Source of the DNA: Pachypanchax playfairii | Lineage: Eukaryota > Chordata > Actinopteri > Cyprinodontiformes > Aplocheilidae | Reading direction: 5' to 3' | Assembly: GCA_006937955.1 (NCBI GenBank) | Contig: SSNP01000380.1 | Location: forward strand, 20,521-84,520 | DNA length: 64,000 nucleotides | Shown here: positions 27,104 through 39,114 of the stretch, piece after piece | Numbering within the stretch: the stretch's first letter is position 1 | Layout: each line of letters starts with the position of its first letter | Notes under the pieces: generated by a model | Database searches by the model: none | Seen by the model: the letters and a program-made list of their open reading frames with translations, nothing else | What the model was told of the DNA's origin: nothing | Program-made: the position numbers and the translations under genes

Positions 27104-27195
27104 CTCATAATCCTGCCAGTCAGAGCGCATAGGCGTTAAAGCTCGTAAAGCCTGACCAAAAAAGAGCGCGAAGGCGGGGCTTCCTTTGTTATGGG

Positions 27196-27513
27196 ATGTT
27201 CGGCGCTATTGCGGATCATATTGAGACAGTGACTTGGATTTATTTACTTCATAGATCTACACAACGTCGACGTCGGGTGCATCAGCGCCGTTTGTGGATA
27301 CACCCCATTCTTCAGATGCGTTCTGAGTTTGGTGAGTTTAACCATTTGCTCCAGGAGCTACGTTTGGATGAGGTTAATTTATCTTCCATTTTGGCTGATC
27401 CCGCTTCTTTCCGGCTACGTGCTGTGACGTCTTACGTCACTACGATGAGACGCTCTGATTGGTTGACATGCCGCTTCAAGAGCGTTATCAACGTGAAAAG
27501 TTCAGCTAGCTGA
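27196..27513 (+). pseudogene. Harbinger-like transposase N-terminal fragment (right arm)
   Basis: Mirror copy of the minus-strand frame at 26620-26937, with the same 105 residues. Conservation of an uninterrupted frame in both arms probably reflects recent duplication or gene conversion between the arms rather than selection for a protein. Like its partner it lacks the catalytic half of a Harbinger nuclease. It sits on the sense strand of the host gene, deep within an intron. Confidence 0.6.
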
Positions 27514-30500
27514 ACTTTGAGCTTTTCTAGCTTTTCGAACTTTTCAGGCATTGACGCTTGAAAAGCTTGAAAAGTTGCCGCTCATAATGCTCACGAAGCG
27601 CCGCAGAGCCGTTGACGTCTGTCTGACGCCCGTCCACCATAGACTTTACATGTAAACTTGCCGCTTATTGTGAATGTGTGAATTCCTCATATTGACCCAT
27701 TAATCACGTTACTGTACTTATAATTAACAGCATTTCTGTTTTACTGAATATTCGATCAAACCTCCCAAAATGTGACATGGCAGTCAAAAGGTTTGTTCCC
27801 TCTGGGAATTTTTGCTTGAAAGCAACTTTGGATCATTTAAAGTTTTTCTGTTTTTTGTTGGTAAACATTTATAAATATCATTTTCTTTTTGGAGGCTGCA
27901 AAGTCAAATAACTTGAATCCCCTGATGGTCACAGTTTACTTGTTTTCAGTATTAATTGGAATCAACAAATATTTGTCAAATCTTCAAACCGTACTTGGAC
28001 TCAGATCTTTGCAGGATGCAACTATTTCTCTTCTAAATGAAAATAATTTTGGGTGATAGTATACGGTGAATTTCTTCACTCGACTCCCAGTTGGACTTAT
28101 CAATTCTTTCTTGGTACATTTCTCTTGGAGCGCCAAGAGTCACCACATCCCAGAATATGTTTTTGAGCCACATTGACTCAGTGAAGCGTCTCACATGGAG
28201 GCTGTGAAATTTAAAACTGGCAGATAAACTTGAAACATGAATGTTATCAGTTTAACATACTGGCTGAAAGCTGTTTGTCAGGACTGATTTTATATACCAA
28301 AAACCTGATATGTACCACATGATGTAGATTAATTCATTTGTCTGATTAGATAATGACTTTTAATGTAGTTTAGGAGAAGAGAGTCAATGTTAAGTGCTAA
28401 AATATGTCTTAAAAATAATTTTTATCCCTTAAAGCGTCATATTTAATAAAAGGAAATCATGTCTTTTAACATGTTTTCATGAGGTGAAAACTTTCAAATG
28501 ATTAAATGAGTTTCTCTCACTTGCAAAAATTAAAATGTCAAAATAATATATGGCCTGAACAAAAATATTTACATGTCATTTTAGAAGAATTTAACTTTTT
28601 TATTGTTTAAGCTACATAAAAATTACAACACAACTCTAATTCAGACTGTTTACATCTGACCCTGTATGTCCAGGTGACACAGATTATCACTTTTTCTTTT
28701 GCTTTAATCTTTTTAATATCCCTAAAAACCAGAAACAAGGAGAAATTCCACCTCTCTCTCCTTGTGGATTATGTAGGTCTCTCTACCTGTGTTCTAGATA
28801 TACATGATCACCATTTAGTGTTGGTGGGTAGAAATACCATGTGATTTATCGAGTGAAGGCCTACAAGGGAGTTAATTTAAAGTATTTAAAGTAGGATTTT
28901 GTGGAAAAAGTTCTGAACTATTATTTTATCTTTGTTGTTGTGAATAACTGTTTCACCAACCTGAGTTTGTAAAATACGACTTGGTTGTGACTCGACAGAC
29001 AAGTTAAAGGTTATCCAGAGTCAGACGGAGACTGAAGTGGATTACAGTTACCTCTAAATAACTCCAATCTAAAATCTTAGTGCTTCATGTAAATTTTAGA
29101 AACCCTCCCAGCGCTGTTGGTGTAGCAACAGATGGTTATTTACTGACATCTATGTGGTTATTTGTTAGAGCTAATTGATGTAGCAGCAGTTAGCTGTAGC
29201 ATCTGTGCAGTCAGTGGAACTTCCTGCAGCTACTGGATTAACTGTGTGATATACAGTTGATGATGTTGTGAAATTGAGGTTGTTCATTGCTGTTTGCACA
29301 TCAGGTAAAACTCACCTCGGTTTATATTCATTAGTAGATTCATAGTTTGGTTTCTGACTGCAGTATACACCCACCTTCACCCACTGGCTTAGAATTTAGG
29401 ATTTAATTCTTCTTATGCTTCATATTAAGTATTTTTCTGTTTGTTCCAGACATCCTACAGTTTGTGTTTGATTGTGTATGTGAGAACTTGCAGATGGCTG
29501 TAGCTGATTACTGCACTGGTGATGACTCATTCTCTCCTCCAACCTGCTGGAGGTACTTCAGTCATGCAGGTAATCTCTCTCTGTACACCAGCAGCCAAGG
29601 GGTTACGCTTCCTACAGATCAGAACTATTTTCCTTTAATTGAGACCCACTCTGCCACCACAGCATTTTCACAAGGAGGAAGATGGCAGGTCACGTTTTCA
29701 GGACCTCTCTCTGCCCCCGAGCATCAGTCCCTTTTGGGTAAAAGTTGCAGACTAGCACATAAGTTCCTTTACAGGCTTTTTATTTTAGGATTAGTAATTG
29801 TTGACGCTGTGCCACCACACGGCTCGTCCGTGAGCCTGTGTGGATGTAAGCACTGATTCTTGTGTGTTTATTCAATCAGCCAAAGCCTAATGTATGCGAG
29901 CTGTTCTGATTGAATTACACCGAGGCTTTTATAGAGGAAAAATACTAGTGAACCATCTTGTTGAGCGCTTATGAGAGAACAGACACTTTGAGGGAAGTCT
30001 CACAGGTGACCCGACTCAATCTGCATATGATTACCCCTCTGCAGACCTGTAACCTGTTTGATGAGCAGATCGACTCGTCTCCAGGAGGAACACGCGCTCA
30101 TTCTGATGTGACAGTAAATGTAGAAGAATACATAACATTCATTTAACTTTTATTTAACACCAGCTGCACTGTGTTTCCATTCAGAGCTTTGGTCATGTTT
30201 TCTGGATTTACTGAGTTGTTGCTATTTATGTGTTTACTAATCTCAGTTAGCTGTGATGACCATTTTAAATTAGGTTGAATACAATTATTAAACTTTCTGA
30301 GTCTGTTTAATGTTCATGGGATATTTTGCTAATGAACACAGTTGAAAACAAAAAGAAAAAAATAAGAAGAATTGGTGCGAGTAAATAATAACCTTTAGAA
30401 CCATTTTCATAAACACGGATGGGAACCTTTTTATAAATGAGCTCTGGGTTTTATACACAGGTGGACAAATGAGACCAACATGTCTAACATAAAAACAAGG

Positions 30501-31563
30501 CAGCCTTGACAAATAGCCCCTGTCTTTGTTTAATGGCATGGTTAGGTCAGAATAAATCCCCCATTTCAATTGAATGTGACTCTATTAAATGTTGATTTTC
30601 ATGTAAAGCATCCAGCGAGCATTCGTTTTGTGATAATTTGGCCGAACATGACGGCTGAAAGTTATCAATTACCATTTTCCCCGAGACCTTGGACAGACAG
30701 ACTGACTGAGGACTCGCTCCATTTAATTTATTGGCCATGGGAGTTTACAGGGTTTTGCAGCTGATGACGGTCTGAGTTTCTAAAGAGCTGCTGGAGTTTT
30801 TATCGCTCAGCAGATTGGGCCTCATTCCCTCACCAATTGCCTCACAGTCAAATGGAAATCTGGTGAGCAGGGGAAATGATAATCAAGTTCAATTAGGCTT
30901 TGTACCATATTTGTATTCTGCCAACAGATTACGCAGAATGCCCGACCCCTCCCTGAGAGGAACAATAAAAGCTCTGTCAAAAGTCTGAAATTGGCAATTT
31001 CAGGATAGGTGCAGATAACACATCCTGGCACCGCCGAGCCGCTCCTAACATTATTAAAGACAAAACAGCGAAGTCTTTGAAACTGTTTGGCAGGCGTTCA
31101 CTTTAAGAAAATTAATTTCACATTTTAATTTCATTTATTTTTATCAAACTGTGGATATGTTTTCAAACTCTGAACTTTAATTGAATATATTATTGCAGTA
31201 AAGAGTTCTTAAGATTACCCACTTGTTTTTACATTATCGATAAAGTTATTTATAACTGAATTTACATTGTATTTATCTAACGCACAATGACGTGCTTAAA
31301 CTGTAAGAATCTGTGAGTTTAACTGAGTGATGATTGACACAAACATCAGGCTGGCAGATGTTTAACAGGAAACATTCACTTTTTATTTCCTGAGTTAATA
31401 TCTTCTCTGAGCTGAGCTCCTCAAATCTGTCTCAGACTAGCACTTGTGCATGAAGGATAAAAACGTGCACGTATGTGCATCCTTTGTTAATAAAATCATT
31501 TTCCTTGTGCTCTTTTAGTGCAGCTGGAACTTCTGTGTCAAAGAATGAAACTTTAGTACAAAT

Positions 31564-31764
31564 TAGAGATGCAACGATACAACTTTGTTTAACCAATGCC
31601 GATACTTCTACCACACAAAAAATGCAATGAATTGAAAGATGGAAAATAAAATATGAATAAAAATCACAATTTCAAGTGAAAAATAATCAATATGATACAA
31701 GTGATACAAGTACATTAGAATGGTATCAGCCCCGATACCTGATACCAGTATCGGTATATCTCTA
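31564..31764. mobile_element. hAT-like MITE, 201 bp
   Basis: A short element with imperfect terminal inverted repeats: TAGAGATGCAACGATAC at the left and GTATCGGTATATCTCTA at the right. It is flanked by GTACAAAT (31556-31563) and ATACAAAT (31765-31772), an 8 bp duplication matching at 7 of 8 positions, as expected for hAT transposition. The interior is AT-rich and contains a second palindromic patch (CCGATACCTGATACCAGTATCGG). No coding capacity. Confidence 0.8.
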
Positions 31765-34700
31765 ATACAAATAGCATGTAGCTAATATCAACAAAAAGAT
31801 GAACCTGATTGAAATGTTTTATATTACCGTGTCACAGAATCACATGATCTAAACATGATATTTCTCATGTTGTACAAGTGTTGTTTATCATGTTGTAGAA
31901 TTCTCTTGGTTGTTGCACCTTCCTGATAAAAAAAAGTGTCTTCTGCTAACATTAAAGGAAACAACTGATATTTTGAAGGTGTTTCTAAATATTTCAAACA
32001 TAGTCCCTCATGAACATTTATGAGTATGACTTCTAAACAGTACCGGGGTTTAATACCACCTTATAAAGTAAGAGGGAACCAGGCAAAGCAAAATTTCCCT
32101 CTAAAATAACATAATTTAATGATATTTTAATATCTAGATTTATTATTTTTGTGATAAATTGTCCAACTGATTACTGTTTTTATTCATTACCTAAAATAAG
32201 AATCAAAATCTTGTGGACTGGGTGATATAATAATATTTTGCTTCATGCTAATCCTCTGTGTTGGAGCTGCATCTTGCCTGTTTGACTTTTTTATGCTCTT
32301 CTTCTTCTTGTTATCGTGAGGATAAAATGCTTCACAGTCTCAATTAGAACTTACAGTTAGAAATGAAATCATCTCATTGTCTTACCTTAAAATTTCGAGG
32401 TATTATCATCCACAAACTAATTAGCAAGTTCTTGATAAGCGAGGGTAGACCCATTGTTGCCATAGTAACAGTTAGACCTAATCACAATGAAGGGATTGTG
32501 CTGGTGGGCAGTTGACAGAGCACACTCTGCCTTCCACTACATTTCTATCTGCTTAATTTAGTTTCCAGCTAAGATCTCACAATGCAGGATTTATTTCATG
32601 CGTTATTGCTCCCAGAATGCAACATTTAACAGAGAAACTCCAAAAAAGTAGCACAGGATCACATTTAATAAACATCTGAATGTTTACTATTGTTGTACAT
32701 CTAGGATTAAATCTGGAGGATTCAGCAGATTTTGCACTTTTAGCTTTAAATGGGGCTATTTTTTACATTCATCAGTGGAATATGAAAACTATGAGAACAT
32801 TAAAGTGCTTTTAAAACCTTATTGAAAGGAATTTTAGTGTGTTAAAGGTCTTTATTACAACTTCTAACCTTTAATCATCTGGGTTTTTTTTAGCATTTGT
32901 AACATTCTTATTTGAGAAATAAATTTGAATCCACCTAATCTCAGATGCTAACAGGATTTTCTATTCCCCAGCCTGTTTAACAACTTCTCAACAACATATT
33001 TGAATTGAACTACAGCTGACCTGAATACTAATTACCTGATGAATGTAACTGAGACGAGCAAATCAGGTACAAACAGATTAAACCTCCAAACCACCAGAGA
33101 GAAAAAAGATCAACTGGGACAGTATTAGCTTCTCACTTTCAGTCTGATTTGTTTAGGGATTTTTTTCTGCATTTGTATTGTGAGAAAAATATTTCTGAAA
33201 TTGAAAAGTTTGCCAGTTTAACTCATTTGGAATTTGTCTCTGAAAGAAGAAATGTAGGTGTCGTAGTAGAAGAATGTCTAACCAGGTAATTGGGATTTTT
33301 TTATGTCAAAGACGAGTGTTTGGTCTTATTATTACATTCCAGTTTTTTTCTTAGCATTTATCCCCAAATTCTTCCTTTAGTTGACTGCAGCTACACTGGT
33401 TCTAATAATGTGACTTCATCGTTATTATCCTTGGTATCCATTCATTTGTTTCACTCTTTTATTTAATCATTTCTCCTGCACCTAAAATATTAGCATGGCA
33501 TTTAAAGTCCCACACAGAAACAGTAACACAAATAAGCACCGGTTCAACAGAAACACCCACAACGGTAGCAGCATCCAACTCACTACGCTGGTTGCAGGCC
33601 GAGTTGCCTCTTTGGTAAATATATTATTTATAGAAGCTCAATTATTGAAGCCTGTTGCGTGTGAGACAGCTGTGCATGCCAGATGTTTTTTAGAAAGGGA
33701 CAGTGCTGCAGCGAGGTGAAGCGGGGAAACGGGTGTCAGGAAGAGGAAAAGGAATATAAAGGGAACCGGATGTAGAACCCAGGCTGGTTTCCACACAGAG
33801 AACTTTGTTTGCAACATCATAAAAATGAAAAAGAGTTTCATACGGACTCAAATTCTCCTCCTTGAATTGACTCCGCCCCATTTTGGGGGGAAACGTTTGT
33901 GTTAATCTGTCATGTTGTTATATCAGTTCTATGTAGGTTGTCAGTTATAATGAAACTAAAGTAGGACATGTTTTAGAATCTTTTTAAATCGTAACTTTGT
34001 TATTGTCAGGATCAAAGTCAAAACAATTTAAAATAAATTGATTGTTGCTGGTTAATCTGTCATGAATCATTTACTGCAATTTAAACAAGGACAGTCTGGA
34101 TAATTTACAGAATGAAGCTTCTTTAGAAGGAAAAACACAACGACATGAAAAAAAAACATGAAGAAAATAATTAGTTTTTTGTTTGCAAGTAACAGATTAG
34201 GCCTGTAGGTGGTGCTGTTTGTCCAGTTTGATGAATGACAGTCTATGTTTGTGTTTGTTTGTTTTATTTTATTTTAATACTGGAAACATGTCTAAACAGT
34301 GATTTTATATAATAATTTTCCAGACAGGAAATAATTTTAAGCATAATAAAGCTTCAAAATAACATTCTAGTCATATGAAATATGTTTTGGTTTGACCTAT
34401 GATCATGACTCCAGTGTTTCTTGTAACTTGACGTGTTTGTGTGTACATCTTTGTGTATAAGTACACTGTACTACTGTTGTGACTCTAATGCTGATGAGGT
34501 TATGACTGTGTCACCACAGATTTAAGATGTCTTGTGTAAATAAAAGATTTGAGTGAAATGAATTAATGATCACCTTTACGCTGCTGTAACTCCATGTTGG
34601 CTTTCAAAGTCTTTTGTTATGGATCTTATACAACATACATTTCCATGTTTGAGTTGTGGGGCAGATGGTACTAAATTTTTAATATTCTACTCCTCGAACT

Positions 34701-35256
34701 TGTATTGATTTGATTCCCCCAAAGTAAATCCTCCTCGGGGTCTGTTAGACACGTTGTGAAGGTTTCCACGGAGACCGCTTTTTATGTCTAGAGGTTAGAA
34801 GCATATAGTTGGATCTCGTGCTAAACAGCCAAGCCTGTTTTTTTCTTTCAATTAAAGTAAAACACCATCCAACCATTTTTTATTAGCCCCAACTACCTAT
34901 AGAAACATCTGCCGGCTGTCTGCGAGGCATCTGTGGGAGTTTCTGCTGCTGCAGAGATTAACTTGAACTTTTCTTGAGTTCATACACACCTAAACATGCA
35001 AAAATACAAATAATGTTTACTTTAAATAGATGTTATTGTTTTTTTTTGGTTTTTTTTTTATAAAAGACCGATTCTTGTTGCTGATATTTTAGTCAAACAT
35101 TGTAAAAATACTTGTTGATTAAAAAAGAAAAGACTTAATGTTATAGAAATCAATAGAGTAGAAATAAATTCCTCTTATGGTCTTCAACCGTTCACTACAT
35201 TTTGTTTCATGATGAGAAGAATTGCAGCTTAATGTTCTTCTGTTCTTCTGTTTCAG

Positions 35257-35536
35257 TGGAGGGCTGCACTGATTGGTCAGTGGACTACCTGAAGTACAAA
35301 GTGCTTTTGGGGGAGCCTGTCCGGATTAAGTGTGCTTTATTCTATGGATATATCCGGGCCAACTACAGCCATGCACAGAGTACAGGACTTAGCCTCATGT
35401 GGTACAAAAGTGCAGGACATGGGGACTTCGAGGAGCCAATCAGTTTTGATGGGACCCGAATGAGCAAAGAGGAAGATGCTATATGGTTCCGACCAGCTGA
35501 ACTGGATGATGTGGGGTACTACTCCTGTGTATTAAG
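35257..35536 (+). CDS. il1rapl1: Coding exon, IL1RAPL-type receptor, Ig-like domain 1
   Basis: Internal exon of a neuronal interleukin-1 receptor accessory protein-like receptor. The family is a single-pass membrane protein with three Ig domains and a cytoplasmic TIR domain. In mammals Ig1 contributes to trans-synaptic binding of the receptor phosphatase PTP-delta. The acceptor is a pyrimidine tract ending TTTCAG and the donor is AAG|GTGCGT. The exon has 92 complete codons flanked by a split codon at each end (phase 1 in, phase 2 out). Counting from the first full codon, C3, C25, W48 and C90 fit the Ig fold, and the final cysteine sits in the DxGxYxC-type signature DDVGYYSC. N35 is a likely glycosylation site (NYS). 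Diagnostic strings include GEPVRIKCALFYGYIR and RMSKEED, which I recognise from IL1RAPL1 and IL1RAPL2. Residues such as GDFEEPI and IWFRP favour IL1RAPL1. Assignment to the family is firm; the paralogue is less so. It joins in frame to the exon at 49509. Confidence 0.93.
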
Positions 35537-36561
35537 GTGCGTTTATTTATTATTTTTTTTCTTCTCTTCAATGATAATGAAAGCCCCCCCCAACCACCCC
35601 TTCAGCTTTCTTTTGAAGTCAATCTCCAGATAACAGAGTGCTGGTCAGTAGTCCACAGAGCAATGTTCACGAGGCCCCGCAGCATCATTTTATTTGTTGA
35701 ATTCTTTTTTATTTCCCACTTGAGGACTATAAGCCATTTGATGCCAATGGTGGATCTATAATCCTTTGGACCTCATGTTCTCTGGAAACGGGGCAGCAAA
35801 GAGCGACATGAAAGACAATGAGGAGTCATTCAGCACTGAGAGATCGAGCTGCAGAGATAAAAAGAACGTAAAATAAGGGACTGGAGCTATCTTCCTTTTC
35901 CACTTTGTGGGAGGTAGACAGTTGTTTGATTTGAGAATTAGATTGTGTGGTAAAATCAACGGATTCCCAGATGTTTTCATTAACATGAAGGCAGCAGCCG
36001 TTTGCCGCCTCAGAGCCATGAATGTTTCTTCTTTCCCCGCTGAAGAGCTTTATAACATCTTTCTCAAAGATAGAAGCCTAATCTTGTTATTTTTTTAAAT
36101 TTCAGGACAGTTTGTTTGAAACCAACAAATAACACAAGTGCACGTTACAGAGAGGCTTCGGTTATTACTATTCAACACCATTAGCCGTCTTTCACCTTCG
36201 ATGTGGCAGCCGCTGTGAATAGAAACGGGCCGCACCAGTCCAACAATTCTCTATTCACTCATGTTGGCAGCAGTTTGTGGAGGTAGACAATCAGTCAGCT
36301 CGGTGTTATTGTGTAATCACACAGAAAGTAGAAGCTTGAGATTTGATTTGAGTAAGTGCAGTTGTTTTGTCCCAAGACTCAAATCTTGCAGAACAATTAT
36401 GTGTCTTAATGGAAAGAATTAAGAACCCAGAGAAGTATTTTGTTGAAAGGGATTTTTATTTTAAGACCTGTTTTTCCACAGATTTAATTAAAAAAAAATG
36501 ATTGCATCAGGAGTCAGTCTTTGTACTTTGAGATTTTCAGATTTTTGCTTGTCGAGTAGAA

Positions 36562-36660
36562 CCAAACAACCTGAATGTTGTTTGGAGCAACGATTAGCTT
36601 TACAGAATTCTCATTCATATGTGAAACACAAGTGAAATATGGGTTTTGTGTGTTTCACAT
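36562..36660. repeat. Two adjacent small inverted repeats
   Basis: Stem one pairs 36562-36570 (CCAAACAAC) with 36577-36585 around a 6-base loop. Stem two pairs 36619-36630 (ATGTGAAACACA) with 36649-36660 around 18 bases. Both are perfect. They could be relics of a palindromic MITE or chance hairpins in AT-rich DNA. Confidence 0.7.
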
Positions 36661-39069
36661 AAAAACGAAGGGTTTTTAAATACATGCAAAACACGTTTAC
36701 ATGTCATGTGCATAGTGTTGCACATGAGAAAACTTGATTTTTGTTCCAAAACACGCACATCTATATTTGAAATTTCAAGTTTTCACATCTGGGATCATGT
36801 TAAATTTGTTAAACAAAAGTGAACATTTGGTTTGTGTATCAATTTAACAGTTTCCAGATCGTGTGTTGATTGAATGTTTTGCTAAAACATCATTTTTATG
36901 TGATTGTCTTTGTAAACCTGAAATCTTGCAGCTAGCAAACCTTTTAGCTAAAGCAGTTGCTTTTTTTAACACAATACAACGAGCTCCTGGTTGATCTCTC
37001 ACTACTTAACAGTTTTCTTTGTTTATCAAGCTGCTGGGGCCAAAATCTTTGTGCTAGTTTGGCTCGTCACCAACTTCTTTTGGTCTTGAGCTAGTAGCTT
37101 GTTATTTTTCAGTGATTTTTACAACAAATTTTGTCCAAAAATTGACAGTAAATGATGTTTGTACATAAAAACACAATTATTTAATAGTTACTGAGATTAG
37201 TAGTTTACTCAATCAGGAAAGCGTTAAGTTACAGTTATGTAGCAATGATCCCTTATTTTTCAATCTTTGGGTGAAATTTGGATTCCATGTGTGACAACTG
37301 CTTGTAAAACTGGTAAACTGTTACAGACCTCTTCTTAACTCTTGTCTCTTTTTTGTTACCACATTTTGTGGCCCCAATATGAGTGTAGAAATTTGGCGCC
37401 TGTGCTATAAACTTCTTAACTGTTAAAATCAAATATTTAAGAGTTTTTTTGCACTAATTTTATCTTATTAATTTAGAAATGGCCTTTTTTTCTTGTTTTC
37501 TGCCAACCTGATTGTACAAGGTACATAACATCCTAGATGCTAAGCTAACAGGTTAGCTTCTACTTTTAGTGCTTGATTGGTGGCGTTTGGTTTGAGATTT
37601 TTTCAGCGAGTAATGGCTAACAGAGTGAGAACCAGATAGAAGGATGGATACTTGGGCTCATTCCACTGACTAGGAATAAAATCTGTATTTATTTGTTCTT
37701 GGTTGGTTCGCATATTATAGAAAATGGCATTTTATGTTGAATGTTCCTTAATTGACACAATTCCACCTTCATATTAATTAAACTCACTCAAAAAGGAAAG
37801 AAAATGAAATGGATCCATTTGTCACACAGTGTTTACTGTCAGTTACGCTACACTTGAGTTAAAGAGAGAGAGAACAGCAGAGAGAGTTGCACATGCTTGA
37901 TTATATAGTCATAACTTATTAACCTTGTAGGTAAAGGGCGTTTTCTCTTGACTGGCTCATTAGTCAGCGCTATACGCTGACATACAGCACTGGTCAAAGA
38001 GGTCTGAGAGGATTGTGTTACTGAGATCTTCAGTCTGTTGCAGATTATAAAGTCTTCAGTTCAGGGTTCAGGATCAAGAATCCAGACGTCAGTCGCTCTG
38101 ATGTACTAAAGGGTGTAAGAGCGTCTGCGTCTCAGGAAATACATTTTATTTTGGTGACAACAGTGACGGTTATCATGTTTTACATCATCAGATGTGCCAC
38201 ACCTCCACATCTTACTGTGACAGAGATCAAGGAGGTTTTTTGAAGTACTTTTGTACAGCAACACCTGGTAGCAGTACTTATTAAATATAAGCTACAAGGT
38301 TGGAAACGACTTCAGCTCCATCATTTTTGAGAGCAGTTGTTCTGATGTCTTCCCCTCCTTTTTAGGTTGCTTTAATGAATTTGTCAAATGTTCCAACCCT
38401 AACCCACGTTATTCCCAGTCACCATGATGCCTTGTGTACTAACAATATGTGCTTATGCAGTTTAAGGAGTGGGGGTTTATATGTTTATGTTTATTGTTTG
38501 TGTGTAACCACCATTTTTCTCTAGCAGATCCGTTCAGTGTATCTCCAGTGTCTGAAATACATCTTGTTTAATATTATATATATAAATAGTTTCAGATTAA
38601 AAGCAAATTGTTGATCATGTTTTTTAAACAAGAGGAACATTTTGGAGGTTTTTGAAATTGTCATTGTTTGTGGCTGATTTTAGGATTCTGTGAATCATTC
38701 TGAACTGGAGAAACGTGCTAAAAACTGCATTTTAATTAGATTTACTCAGAAAACCCCCTCTGAGCTCTGCTCTCTGGTTACACTATCTTTTTTAATCTAC
38801 TCAAATTTACAGTATCTTCTTTGACCTATATATCTACAACAATGTGCTTGTGCTCATTACATCTTTGTTTATTCGCTCTGCTGCACTAAAGGGGTGTTAG
38901 AGGGCATATTCAAATACAAACGCACCCGCGCACGGAAACACTCGCCTGCTCTCCTGAGACGAGCTGTCACTAACAGGAACTTTATTTGCTGTATCTGAAA
39001 GCAGAACTCACGAGTTCATGCTCGACATTTTCACCACGTCCTGCTGTTTTTTAATTCTTCTCTTTTCTA

Positions 39070-39073
39070 CCAC

Positions 39074-39111
<38 letters not shown>
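39070..39111. repeat. (CA)n microsatellite
   Basis: A CA dinucleotide tract of about 42 bases with one G interruption near its start. Confidence 0.95.

Positions 39112-39114
<3 letters not shown>

Larger units (their letters stand above)
26345..27684. mobile_element. Harbinger-like non-autonomous element with ~556 bp inverted arms
   Basis: The arms 26465-27020 and 27113-27668 are reverse complements of each other. They are centred on one axis (paired positions sum to 54133), so there is no net indel along 556 bp, and they surround a 92 bp spacer. Both arms encode the same 105-residue fragment resembling the N-terminal part of PIF/Harbinger (HARBI1-like) transposases. The left end and the spacer carry ATGGTGCATTCACACCGG, which I take to be the terminal repeat. 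The right end has only a degraded match near 27666-27680. A clear 3 bp target duplication was not found. The likely origin is a head-to-head rearrangement of a deleted element, and RNA from it would fold into a very long hairpin. Confidence 0.75.
23..35256 (+). other. Intron upstream of first Ig exon (5' end outside window)
   Basis: This whole stretch lies upstream of the first recognised il1rapl exon. That exon starts with two bases of a split codon, so at least one coding exon must precede it. I searched for a short exon encoding a signal peptide and ending one base into a codon and found no convincing candidate, so the stretch is read as intron of at least 35 kb. Apart from the repeats listed separately, the sequence is AT-rich, with stops in all frames and no open frame longer than about 135 codons. 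Stretches 23-7600, 9000-17370, 20040-26340 and 31780-35250 hold nothing I can name beyond short microsatellites and possible conserved non-coding segments. One unproven exon-like segment at 29450-29845 is discussed in the findings. Confidence 0.7.
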
